From assembly GCF_008195825.1 (NCBI RefSeq), contig NZ_CP043329.1, forward strand, positions 124,001-188,000: DNA of 64,000 bases. Reading direction: 5' to 3'. The translations under genes were made by a program, and so were the position numbers. This DNA is from Pedobacter aquae. GTDB taxonomy: Bacteria; Bacteroidota; Bacteroidia; Sphingobacteriales; Sphingobacteriaceae. Below are positions 17,338-25,836 of the stretch, piece by piece. The notes below the pieces were generated by a model. That model was not told the origin of the DNA. It did no database searches and saw only the letters and a list, made by a program, of their open reading frames with translations. Position 1 is the stretch's first letter; the number at the start of each line of letters is the position of its first letter.

Positions 17338-17838
17338 TCTTTCCACTTTCAAGCAACCTTCCAATCATCCAACCTATCTCAACATTTAGGCATCTTTTTA
17401 CCTCGTAATTTGACTTTCTACTTTCAAAAACCAGCATGTGTTTCACTACCATAGCCACCCAACTCCCGATGGTTATCAGGACTAACCACCTAACAAACCA
17501 CCCAACTAACCACCTAGCAAACTAACCACCTAACCACCCAACCAACCACCAAACACATACATCACACATACATCACACAGAGCAATCCGAAGGAACACCG
17601 AAGGAAGAAAACACCAAAAAATGAATTTTCTAAGATTTTTAGTTCAGAAGCAGCAAAAGCTGAAAGAAGCAATAGGTTCTATTTTGTTCTATAAAGGTTG
17701 CATAAGGTTCTATGATGTTCTTTTGAAGGTTAGCCTATAGGATATTAATAATCAGCGCTTTAGGTTTGTGGTGTCCAAAGCGTTATACCGGTATCAGCAC
17801 AAAGACAGGTTTATTTTTTCACATAAAATTTTAACAAC

Positions 17839-18405
17839 ATGGCAAAGTCAAGAAACAACGTCATCACACATGGTTTATCAGGTTTAATAGGCGATTTACT
17901 GGTCTTTAGACAAAGAGCAGGAAAAACAATCGTATCAGACCGACCAAAAGTCAGGGTTGATAATCCAAATCCCGACCAACTAGAAGTAAGGGAACGCTTT
18001 ATCAAAGCAGCAAGGTATGCAAAAGCAGCCATCAGTGATTTAACTATAAAAGCCTTATATCAGGCCGCTGCAAAGGCAGGTCAAAGCGCCTATAATGTAG
18101 CTTTTGCAGATTATAAGAAAGCCCCTGAAATTGAGGCCAATCCTAATTATAATGGATACTCGGGCCAAATAGGTTATCAAGTAGAAGCAACTGTTTATGA
18201 TAATTTTATGGTTACAGCTGTCAAAGTAGAAATCAGAGACGCCTCTAATGCTTTGATAGAACAAGGAGACGCCATCCAACAAGATGATGTATCGAAATGG
18301 ATTTATGCAACAACAGTAGCAAATCCTGATTATGCAACATCAAGTATCATCATAAAGGCATATGATATGCCCGAAAATGAAACCATCCAAGTAACCCAAC
18401 TTTAA
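17839..18405 (+). CDS. Unknown protein, SGLxGDL-type N-terminus (paralogue of next gene)
   Basis: 188 residues with no signal peptide. The N-terminus HGLSGLIGDLLVFRQRAGKT is matched by AGLSGKVGDLIFCKGTKGTI in the next gene, so the two are diverged paralogues. This layout recalls the DUF6266 group, a tentative match. The second half (VEATVYDNFMVTAVKVEIRD) reads like a β-sandwich. First gene of a five-gene set with a membrane protein, a CHAP hydrolase and a lipoprotein. A hairpin directly after the stop separates it from its paralogue. Function unknown. Confidence 0.6.
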   Translation: MAKSRNNVITHGLSGLIGDLLVFRQRAGKTIVSDRPKVRVDNPNPDQLEVRERFIKAARYAKAAISDLTIKALYQAAAKAGQSAYNVAFADYKKAPEIEANPNYNGYSGQIGYQVEATVYDNFMVTAVKVEIRDASNALIEQGDAIQQDDVSKWIYATTVANPDYATSSIIIKAYDMPENETIQVTQL

Positions 18406-18413
18406 TCATCTAT

Positions 18414-18445
18414 TTGTCTGACATCGCAAGGTGTCAGACAATTTT
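18414..18445 (+). terminator. Intrinsic terminator/attenuator between the paralogues
   Basis: TTGTCTGACA (18414-18423) and TGTCAGACAA (18432-18441) form a perfect 10-bp stem with an 8-base loop, followed by TTTT. It ends the first paralogue gene and may lower expression of the four genes downstream. It also shows that an ATG-less start at 18431 would lie inside the hairpin, which supports 18458 for the next gene. Confidence 0.7.
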
Positions 18446-18457
18446 AAAACCAATATC

Positions 18458-19087
18458 ATGGCATTCATAAAATCAGACAGCTTCTATGCAGGTCTTTCAG
18501 GGAAAGTAGGCGACCTTATATTCTGTAAGGGTACAAAAGGCACCATCGTAAGAAGAGCTTCACAAAATAAATCTAATCATCATCCAACACCAGGGCAAGA
18601 AGAATGTAGAAGCCGTTTTGTAATGGCCAATAAATTTCTACTCACAGCAGCTCATGTCCTTAAAATGGGAGCTATAGAAAATGAAGAAATTGAAGTCCAA
18701 AAAAGGAATCGTTCTGCAATTAGAAAAAGTATTGTAGGTGGGGTTTATCCTCATTTATTTATTGATTTTTCTAAACTCATTCTCACTAAAGGTAAGATGA
18801 GTTTACCTGATAAGCTCAACATAAAACTGAAAGAGCATAAGCTCGAAATCAGTTGGAATAGCAGAAAAGTTAACACGCAAAGTGAGCTCATTATTGCTTG
18901 CTACAGCGCCATTCAAAACTGCTGGATAACACAGCTTATAAAATTCAGAAAAGATGAACAAAGTCATCATTTTACAATTCCAAATAGCCTCCATGAAGGT
19001 TTCGAATGTTACGCCTTTGTAAGAGCTATAAACAGACAAGCGGTATCCAACAGTAAGTACTTCGGAGGTTTCCAATGCATAGTATAA
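18458..19087 (+). CDS. Unknown protein, second SGLxGDL-type paralogue
   Basis: 209 residues from ATG 18458, chosen because it matches the start of the paralogue (MAFIKSDSFYAGLSGKVGDL). Residues 30-60 share RRAS...TPGQEECRSRFVMA with the VRVDNPNPDQLEVRERFIKA stretch of the first gene. A C-terminal region (LKEHKLEISWNSRKVNTQSE) looks like β-structure. No known domain. The next gene begins 21 bases later, so the set 18458-20462 is probably one transcript. Confidence 0.55.
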   Translation: MAFIKSDSFYAGLSGKVGDLIFCKGTKGTIVRRASQNKSNHHPTPGQEECRSRFVMANKFLLTAAHVLKMGAIENEEIEVQKRNRSAIRKSIVGGVYPHLFIDFSKLILTKGKMSLPDKLNIKLKEHKLEISWNSRKVNTQSELIIACYSAIQNCWITQLIKFRKDEQSHHFTIPNSLHEGFECYAFVRAINRQAVSNSKYFGGFQCIV

Positions 19088-19108
19088 AACTCTAAAGCAA
19101 TATTTAAA

Positions 19109-19486
19109 ATGAAAAGTATATACATAACTCCAAGATGGGTGTACAGTATTCCCATCCGTATCCATAAAGAACAACTTAGTATTATATTTTTATTAGTTCT
19201 TTTTTTGTACAGTTCAACAATTTTAAGACTAATAGATAGCAATGCCGCCCCGCTAGATGCAGGCATCCTAGGTGCTATCCTATTAGCCATTCTAGCTTTC
19301 CTGCTTTTTAAAGCACTTACCTGGTGGCTGATTGAAAATATATGGCCAGTATTGGGCAATTTCTCCAAAGAACAATTTTATACACACTTTAACCATCTAT
19401 CCTCATGGCAAAAAATCATCATCTATTTAAGTTTCTATTTGTTTTTACTCTATGGCTTTATCTTCACACTCATAGCCATTCTGTAA
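19109..19486 (+). CDS. Small membrane protein, holin-like
   Basis: 125 residues with three hydrophobic helices at about 23-43 (LSIIFLLVLFLYSSTIL), 51-73 (AGILGAILLAILAFLLF) and 100-125 (KIIIYLSFYLFLLYGFIFTL). No family is recognised. It overlaps the CHAP hydrolase gene by 82 bases. Size, topology and place directly before a peptidoglycan hydrolase fit a holin, but sequence alone cannot prove that. Confidence 0.5.
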   Translation: MKSIYITPRWVYSIPIRIHKEQLSIIFLLVLFLYSSTILRLIDSNAAPLDAGILGAILLAILAFLLFKALTWWLIENIWPVLGNFSKEQFYTHFNHLSSWQKIIIYLSFYLFLLYGFIFTLIAIL

Positions 19487-19983
19487 AAGCAGGAACATTA
19501 TCAGCAAACAGAACAAAGTTAAAACACATCTACAGCCAAGAAATAGGCACAAGAGAAAAAAGCAACCGTAACGACGGTAGTCAAGTAGAAAGCTATCTCA
19601 AATATACGGGTCATAACAAAGGCGCTCCTTGGTGTTCCGCCTTTGTGAGCTGGTGCTTAGGCCAAGCAGCTATCAACAATCCACGTACCGCATGGAGTCC
19701 GGCTTTATTACCAGCAAAGCGTATCATTTGGAAAAATACTTGGCAGAAAGAAAAGACACAGCCACAGGCAGGAGATGTCTTTGGCATCTGGTATGCCTCT
19801 AAAAAACGTATTGCCCATTGTGGTTTTATAGATGCATGGGGCGAAAGCATCGTCATCACCGTTGAAGGCAATACCAATGAAGCCGGAAGTAGAGAAGGGG
19901 ATGGAGTTTACCGCAAGCGAAGGCTTAAACGTACTTTATATGCTGTGGCAGATTGGATTACAGAAAGGAAGGAAGGCATATGA
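19405..19983 (+). CDS. CHAP-domain peptidoglycan hydrolase (TIGR02594-like)
   Basis: 192 residues. The N-terminus is a hydrophobic export or anchor segment (LFKFLFVFTLWLYLHTHS). The CHAP domain follows: catalytic C77 in GAPWCSAFVSWCL and H138 in RIAHCGFIDAWG, then VITVEGNTNEAGSREGDGVY. CHAP enzymes cleave peptide bonds or amides in the cell wall. The start at 19405 lies inside the previous gene; a later start would cut the export segment. The stop overlaps the next start (ATGA), so the lipoprotein is translationally coupled. Confidence 0.75.
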   Translation: MAKNHHLFKFLFVFTLWLYLHTHSHSVKAGTLSANRTKLKHIYSQEIGTREKSNRNDGSQVESYLKYTGHNKGAPWCSAFVSWCLGQAAINNPRTAWSPALLPAKRIIWKNTWQKEKTQPQAGDVFGIWYASKKRIAHCGFIDAWGESIVITVEGNTNEAGSREGDGVYRKRRLKRTLYAVADWITERKEGI

Positions 19984-20462
19984 AAAATTTTTATACACTA
20001 TTGGTGATGCTTGTACTAACGGCCTGTTCAAGCCAGAAATCTAGATATAAGCAGCTCATCACAGAACTAGAAAAGACCAAACAGACAAGTAGTTTGAAAG
20101 ATAGTCTGCAAAGTAAAAGCAGTACGATAAGCGCTACACAGCAGCAAGTAAAAGAAGGTATCGTTTTAGAAATGGATGAGCTGTTTTATTGGCATCCAGA
20201 TAGCGGCCTAAAGCAGCGACCGGGCTTTATCAAAGTGAAAGTTTATAAAAGTAGGAGTAAAGACAGTTTAGCACAAGCTATCCATCAACAGCAAAGCAGT
20301 AGTATTAAAGCCCATCAGCAAGAACAAGAGTTGCTAAAGAAAACGACTCATAAAGCATTAGAAAAGGAAGTGGAAAGGAAAGGGAGTTTTATTGGAATCA
20401 TATTCGGTATGATTTTCTTAGGCTTGGTGGTTTTAGGGCTTTGGTGGAGATTAAAATCTTGA
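19980..20462 (+). CDS. Lipoprotein with C-terminal membrane helix, u-spanin-like
   Basis: 160 residues from ATG 19980, which overlaps the CHAP stop by 4 bases. The lipobox VLTAC gives a likely acylated C16. The middle is Gln/Lys-rich and helical (SLKDSLQSKSSTISATQQQ; IHQQQSSSIKAHQQEQELLK). The last 25 residues hold a membrane helix (GIIFGMIFLGLVVLGLWW) and a basic tail. An outer-membrane lipid anchor plus an inner-membrane helix in one small protein is the design of unimolecular spanins that fuse the two membranes in phage lysis. This is architectural likeness, not homology. Confidence 0.55.
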   Translation: MKNFYTLLVMLVLTACSSQKSRYKQLITELEKTKQTSSLKDSLQSKSSTISATQQQVKEGIVLEMDELFYWHPDSGLKQRPGFIKVKVYKSRSKDSLAQAIHQQQSSSIKAHQQEQELLKKTTHKALEKEVERKGSFIGIIFGMIFLGLVVLGLWWRLKS

Positions 20463-20753
20463 ATATTTAAGGTAAGTAGGTAAAAAACGATGTAATCATT
20501 CACTCATGTTAAGTACTGTTTGAAGGCAACGCAAGCCAGAGAGACTGCTTCATTCTTCGCTTGACAAAATCATCGAATAGAGTGAGGCAATTTCTACATC
20601 CAGCTTCGAGTCCTTGGCGCTCTCCGTGGTTAAAAAAAGCGATACAATCGCCATACCAAGTTAAGCCCTCGTTATTAACGAGCTAGCTCAAGAGGATGAA
20701 TCTTCGGCGCATTTTGGTAATCTTTTGACTTTCTACTTTTGACTTAATACTTT

Positions 20754-21048
20754 TAAAAACTCTTTAGGCCCCACCATATCAAGCCGCAGCATTACATCTC
20801 CGTTTACGCAGAACTCCGGCATGGCAAGATTTTCGGTTAGCATTATCCCAGCCTCAGCAGAAACATTCAAAGAAAATCTTCGAGCCGGCGCATTTTGGTT
20901 CCTTTTGGGCGACAAAAGGAACGAGCCTCGCCGGCGATAGAGGCGGATAATTATTGTTTACAGCTATTTAAAATAAAATATGATGACATCAATCGATAAA
21001 ATCGAAAAGCCATCATAAGCACTCGTTGCAAACGAGCGCAAGAAGAAT
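20754..21048 (-). repeat. Dispersed repeat, copy 2
   Basis: Same unit as copy 1, with the minus-strand frame intact. The frame reads MLTEN where other copies read MLPEN or MLNEN. Confidence 0.75.
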
Positions 21049-21365
21049 ACCAAGTTAAGCCCTCATTGCAAATGAGCTAGCTAAAGAGGAATTTGTCATA
21101 GCTAAGGTATCACCCTTGTTTGTCATAGCGAACGCAGTGAAGCTATCTCTTCAAAAGGTTAAAAAAAGAATGCCACGTTCCTCGCTTGACAAACTAGGCG
21201 AAAGCAGTGAAGCAATTTCTACACCCAGCTTCGAGTCCTTTGCGCTCTCCGTGTTTAAAAAAAGCGATACAATCGCCATACCAAGTTAAGCCCTCGTTAT
21301 TAACGAGCTAGCTCAAGAGGATGAATTTTCGGTGCATTTTGGTAATCTTTTGACTTTCTACTTTT

Positions 21366-21660
21366 AAAACTCTCTTTAGGCTCCACCATATCAAGCCCTA
21401 GCATTACATCTCCGTTTACGCAGAACTCCGGCATGGCAAGATTTTCGGGAAGCATTATCCCAGCCTCAGCAGAAACATTCAAAGAAAATCTTCGAGCCGG
21501 CGCATTTTGGTTCCTTTTGGGCGTCAAAAGGAACGAGCCTCGCCGGCGATAGAGGCGGATAATTATTGTTTACAGCTATTTAAAATAAAATATGATGACA
21601 TCAATCGATAAAATCGAAAAGCCATAATAAGCCCTCGTTCCAAACGAGCGCAAGAAGAAT
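21366..21660 (-). repeat. Dispersed repeat, copy 3
   Basis: Begins 612 bases after copy 2. The frame starts MTPKRNQ instead of MSPKRNQ and is open. Confidence 0.75.
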
Positions 21661-21992
21661 ACCAAGTTAAGCCCTCATTGCAAATGAGCTAGCTAAAGAG
21701 GAATTTGTCATAGCTAAGGTATCACCCTTGTTTGTCATAGCGAACGCAGTGAAGCTATCTCTTCAAAAGGTTAAAAAGAGACTGCCACGTTCCTCGCTTG
21801 ACAAACTAGGCGAAAGCAGTGAAGCAATTTCTACATCCAGCTTTGAGTCCTTTGCGCTCTCCGTGTTTAAAAAAAGCGATACAATCGCCATACCAAGTTA
21901 AGCCCTCGTTATTAACGAGCTAGCTCAAGAGGATGAATCTTCGGCGCATTTTGGTAATCTTTTGACTTTCTACTTTTGACTTAATACTTTTA

Positions 21993-22287
21993 AAAACTCT
22001 TTAGGCCCCACCATATCAAGCCGCAGCATTACATCTCCGTTTACGCAGAACTCCGGCATGGCAAGATTTTCGGGTAGCATTATCCCAGCCTCAGCAGAAA
22101 CATTCAAAGAAAATCTTCGAGCCGGCGCATTTTGGTTCCTTTTGGGCGACAAAAGGAACGAGCCTCGCCGGCGATAGAGGCGGATAATTATTGTTTAAAG
22201 ATATTTATAATAAAAAATGATAACATCAATCGATAAAATCGAAAAGCCATAATAAGCCCTCGTTCCAAACGAGCGCAAGAAGAATAA
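21993..22287 (-). repeat. Dispersed repeat, copy 4
   Basis: Same unit; the flank towards copy 5 loses the longer linker. The frame is open. The last 65 bases already belong to the exact 492-base tandem repeat. Confidence 0.75.
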
Positions 22288-22484
22288 TCTTTCCACTTTC
22301 AACCAACCTTCCAATCATTCAACCTATCTCAGCATTTAGGAATCCTTCTAGCTCGTAATTTGACTTTTTACTCAAAAAAATCCTCCCTCTTTCATTCTCC
22401 TTCCAGAGAGAGACACTGGCGGCATAATTACAAACCTGATGAATTTTCGGCGCATTTTGGTAATCTTTTGACTTAATGCTTTTA

Positions 22485-22778
22485 AAAACTCTTTAGGCCC
22501 CACCATATCAAGCCGCAGCATTACATCTCCGTTTACGCAGAACTCCGGCATGGCAAGATTTTCGTTTAGCATTATCCCAGCCTCAGCAGAAACATTCAAA
22601 GAAAATCTTCGAGCCGGCGCATTATGGTTCCTTTTGGGCGACAAAAGGAACGAGCCTCGCCGGCGATAGAGGCGGATAATTATTGTTTACAGCTATTTAA
22701 AATAAAATATGATGACATCAATCGATAAAATCGAAAAGCCATAATAAGCCCTCGTTCCAAACGAGCGCAAGAAGAATA
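22485..22778 (-). repeat. Dispersed repeat, copy 5
   Basis: Identical to copy 6 as far as can be read, as part of the tandem duplication. The frame begins MSPKRNHNAPARR. Confidence 0.75.
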
Positions 22779-22976
22779 ATCTTTCCACTTTCAACCAACC
22801 TTCCAATCATTCAACCTATCTCAGCATTTAGGAATCCTTCTAGCTCGTAATTTGACTTTTTACTCAAAAAAATCCTCCCTCTTTCATTCTCCTTCCAGAG
22901 AGAGACACTGGCGGCATAATTACAAACCTGATGAATTTTCGGCGCATTTTGGTAATCTTTTGACTTAATGCTTTTA

Positions 22977-23270
22977 AAAACTCTTTAGGCCCCACCATAT
23001 CAAGCCGCAGCATTACATCTCCGTTTACGCAGAACTCCGGCATGGCAAGATTTTCGTTTAGCATTATCCCAGCCTCAGCAGAAACATTCAAAGAAAATCT
23101 TCGAGCCGGCGCATTATGGTTCCTTTTGGGCGACAAAAGGAACGAGCCTCGCCGGCGATAGAGGCGGATAATTATTGTTTACAGCTATTTAAAATAAAAT
23201 ATGATGACATCAATCGATAAAATCGAAAAGCCATAATAAGCCCTCGTTCCAAACGAGCGCAAGAAGAATA
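22977..23270 (-). repeat. Dispersed repeat, copy 6
   Basis: Exact match of copy 5 shifted by 492 bases. After it the sequence diverges into TTCCAACC-type words. Confidence 0.75.
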
Positions 23271-23435
23271 ATCTTTCCACATTCAACCTTCCAAGCTATC
23301 ACAACATTTAGGCATCTTTCCACATTCAAACTTCCAACCTTCCAACCTTCCAAGCTATCACAACCTTTAGGCATCTTTCCACATTCCACCTTCCAAGCTA
23401 TCACAACATTTAGGCATCTTTCCACACTATACTTA

Positions 23436-25835
23436 CTATCCTTTCCATTTTAAAACCTTCTTCCACCATGGCTGTGGTCTATCATCTGTATAATAACCAG
23501 CACCATGATGATTATTATCTGCATAATAATAACCATAATAGTTGTCAGAATAGCGGGTACTGTAATAACTTCCATATAAACCCTCCATTCGATAGTCGTT
23601 TAGGATAATGAATGTATTATGAAGTTGATACTCATTAGCAATACGTTGGGGAATATAGGCTGCTGATATTTTTGATTTACCCGTTCTGATTACAAATAAA
23701 TTGATGTCACTAATTCTGATTAAGGGTAAAGCATCTGAAACCAGTCCGATAGGAGCGGTATCAAATAAAATATAATCGTATCGTTGCTTAAGTTCATGGA
23801 TAAGCTCTGGCAAGCGTGGACTATACATCAATTCAGCTGGATTAGGAGGGACTTGACCCGAAATAATTAAATCCAAGTTTTCCTGTCCGCTGGACTGTAT
23901 GATAGCTGATAATTCACTTTGATGTGAAAGATAACTGCTCAAGCCAAGTTTACTTTTAATATTGAAAGTACGGTGTACCTTCGAGCGTCTTAAATCAGCT
24001 GCAATAAAAATTACTTTTTTATCAATAAGCGCCAGCGAGCTTGCCAGATTGATGGATACAAAAGATTTACCTTCGCCGGCAATTTCAGAAGTAACACAAA
24101 TGACCTTACTACTTTTTTCACTGGCAACAAAGCTCAGGTTGGTTCTGACAGAACGTACCGATTCTGCAAAAAGAGATTTAGGTTTGGCAATAGATAAAAT
24201 CTGACTATTTTCTGCATCAATTTTTTCTGGAAAATGTCTGATCATACCTAATATAGGGGTTTTAGTTAGGCTTTCTATAGTATCTTTATCATAAATGTAA
24301 GGGTTGAGTAAACGGGCAATAAAAATGAGCCCAATACCACTGGCTAGGCCGATGATAATTGCCATACGCCATACCGAAGCAGGTTGAGGAGAAATAGGAA
24401 ACGTATTCGGACGAGCTGGGTCAATAACCTTTGCACTTGCTAAAACAGCAGCTTTACCAATCTGAGCTTCAAGTTTTTTTTCAGAAAGGTAGCTAAATAT
24501 TTTTTCATTAATATTATAATCACGCTGTAAACCAAATAGTTGTCTTTCCTGAGTAGGTAAATTGTTTAATCCCGTAGAAGCTTTTTTCAGTTCTCTTTGG
24601 TTAAACTCTTTTTGTTTAATGATGCGTAGGATATTGGCTTGCATATTCTGGTTAGCAGATTCCCGTAGAATACTCAGCTTCTCGTTTACTTCCTGTACCA
24701 GTTTGCTTTGCTCTTTATAGGTGCTTAGTAAAGTCAATCTTTCTTGAATGAGCTCATTCCACTGTACAATTAAATTTTCTAATAAAGGATCTACTGCACC
24801 ATCCAGATTAAAATTCAGACTAATGGTTTGATCGTTTTTTCTTAATTGTTGCTGTAATTGTCGTAATAATAAAAGTTGCAAATCGTATGTACGATTCATG
24901 GTTTCCATTTGTGTTACCTTACTCAAGGTACTTTGTGCAGAAGAACTGAGGTCCAGAAAATTATTAGCCTGTTTAAAGTCTTTCAGTTTCTCGCCAGAAC
25001 TTTTAACTGTTAAAGAAAGATTATCCAGTTGTTTATCAATAAAATCTATGATTTGCTTGGCAGATTCTGTTTTGTCTTCCAAATCTTTCTCACGATACAC
25101 CCTAATGATTGCATTAAGTGCATCGGCAGCAAAATATGGATTAGGATCTGTTTTGCTCACCTGTGCCACCGAAGAAAATTTAGCGGCTTCAGCGATAGAA
25201 AATCCACAACCCATTCTTTCGAAAAACTCCTGTTTATAATTAAATTTGAAAGCATATTGCGCACTCGTTTGAAATACAGGGTTGGCAGTAATAAAAAAAA
25301 TCACACCAGGAATACTGATAGGTTTCCCAAACGCTGCATTTATGCTAATATTCTTTTCATGGAGCTGATATTCGATTTTAAAGCCTTTAGCATGTCCACT
25401 GATGAGTACAGGTTTATTATAAAATTCTTGATCTTGTTTTAAAATCTTAATCTCAAAAGGTTTTTTAGGATATAAATCGGTAGACCTTACCCTACCTTCT
25501 AGATAATAGCTCACTTGCCAGTCAATATAATCTACCGCTTTATGTAAAATTTGCTGGCTTCTAAAAGTCCAACTTTCTGTAGCAATTTTATTGGTATAGC
25601 TACGGCTATAATTGTTAAGGCTTACGGCAGCAGTTAAGTCGGGTTGTTTATCCTCAAATTTGATATAAGCGGTAGTGCTGTATAATCTAGGAGTATACCA
25701 AAGGTAAATATAGGCGATTAATAGAGCCAATAGGGTGGTAGCTGCCAGCCAGTACCATCTACTGAGTAGGATACGGGCAAACTTTGTATAATCTATTTCT
25801 TGCTTGAGATTAGTAATGGAGCTTGGCGTAGACAT
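23436..25835 (-). CDS. Wzc/ExoP-like polysaccharide copolymerase and bacterial tyrosine kinase
   Basis: 799 residues. Membrane helix 1 at 28-47, a long periplasmic part with coiled coils (about 250-450), helix 2 at 491-509, then a cytosolic BY-kinase: Walker A at 583-591 (SEIAGEGKS), Walker A' at 611-617 (IAADLRR), Walker B at 686-693 (YDYILFDT). The tail has eleven tyrosines between 754 and 782, the autophosphorylation cluster. Such proteins control chain length and export of capsule or exopolysaccharide together with an outer-membrane Wza-type channel, which is encoded one base upstream on the same strand. Full length for the family. Confidence 0.9.
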   Translation of the reverse strand: MSTPSSITNLKQEIDYTKFARILLSRWYWLAATTLLALLIAYIYLWYTPRLYSTTAYIKFEDKQPDLTAAVSLNNYSRSYTNKIATESWTFRSQQILHKAVDYIDWQVSYYLEGRVRSTDLYPKKPFEIKILKQDQEFYNKPVLISGHAKGFKIEYQLHEKNISINAAFGKPISIPGVIFFITANPVFQTSAQYAFKFNYKQEFFERMGCGFSIAEAAKFSSVAQVSKTDPNPYFAADALNAIIRVYREKDLEDKTESAKQIIDFIDKQLDNLSLTVKSSGEKLKDFKQANNFLDLSSSAQSTLSKVTQMETMNRTYDLQLLLLRQLQQQLRKNDQTISLNFNLDGAVDPLLENLIVQWNELIQERLTLLSTYKEQSKLVQEVNEKLSILRESANQNMQANILRIIKQKEFNQRELKKASTGLNNLPTQERQLFGLQRDYNINEKIFSYLSEKKLEAQIGKAAVLASAKVIDPARPNTFPISPQPASVWRMAIIIGLASGIGLIFIARLLNPYIYDKDTIESLTKTPILGMIRHFPEKIDAENSQILSIAKPKSLFAESVRSVRTNLSFVASEKSSKVICVTSEIAGEGKSFVSINLASSLALIDKKVIFIAADLRRSKVHRTFNIKSKLGLSSYLSHQSELSAIIQSSGQENLDLIISGQVPPNPAELMYSPRLPELIHELKQRYDYILFDTAPIGLVSDALPLIRISDINLFVIRTGKSKISAAYIPQRIANEYQLHNTFIILNDYRMEGLYGSYYSTRYSDNYYGYYYADNNHHGAGYYTDDRPQPWWKKVLKWKG

Positions 25836-25836
25836 A

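Larger units (their letters stand above)
16613..17838. repeat. Repeat-rich intergenic region
   Basis: Holds a hairpin at 16649-16693, one TCCCTCCAGAGGGAGA-type element (about 16806-16850), one TCCTCCTCTTAGAGGAGG element (about 16920-16950), the first full copy of the 295-base dispersed repeat (17041-17337) and a C/A-rich tract at about 17483-17580 made of AACCACC-like words and a doubled ACATACATCACAC. No supported gene. Confidence 0.65.
22223..23281. repeat. Perfect 492-base tandem duplication (about 2.15 units)
   Basis: The stretch from CATCAATCGATAAAATCG at about 22223 repeats after 492 bases without visible change, ending at about 23281. The lack of mismatches points to a recent event or an assembly effect. 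Confidence 0.7.
20463..23435. repeat. 3-kb repeat array (five copies of the 295-base repeat plus linkers)
   Basis: Five further copies of the dispersed repeat lie here in one orientation. Between copies 2, 3 and 4 the linker is also repeated (a roughly 612-base period, for example ATTTGTCATAGC at 21091 and 21703), and copies 5 and 6 are parts of an exact 492-base tandem duplication. The last part (23280-23430) is made of TTCCAACCTTCC-like words. No independent gene is supported beyond the short frames inside the repeats. Confidence 0.8.

Noticed and set aside
20600-20625. CTTCGAGTCC looking like a tRNA T-arm
   Set aside because: No acceptor or anticodon stem can be built around it, and the word recurs inside the repeat linker at 21.2 kb and, with one change, at 21.8 kb.
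16957-23136. Six short minus-strand frames (MSPKRN...) as independent genes
   Set aside because: They lie wholly inside copies of one dispersed repeat, without ribosome sites or gene neighbours, so they are reported as repeats with an open question and not as CDS.
20463-23435. Repeat array resembling a CRISPR array
   Set aside because: Units are 295-612 bases long, and there are no short repeats with unique spacers of equal length.
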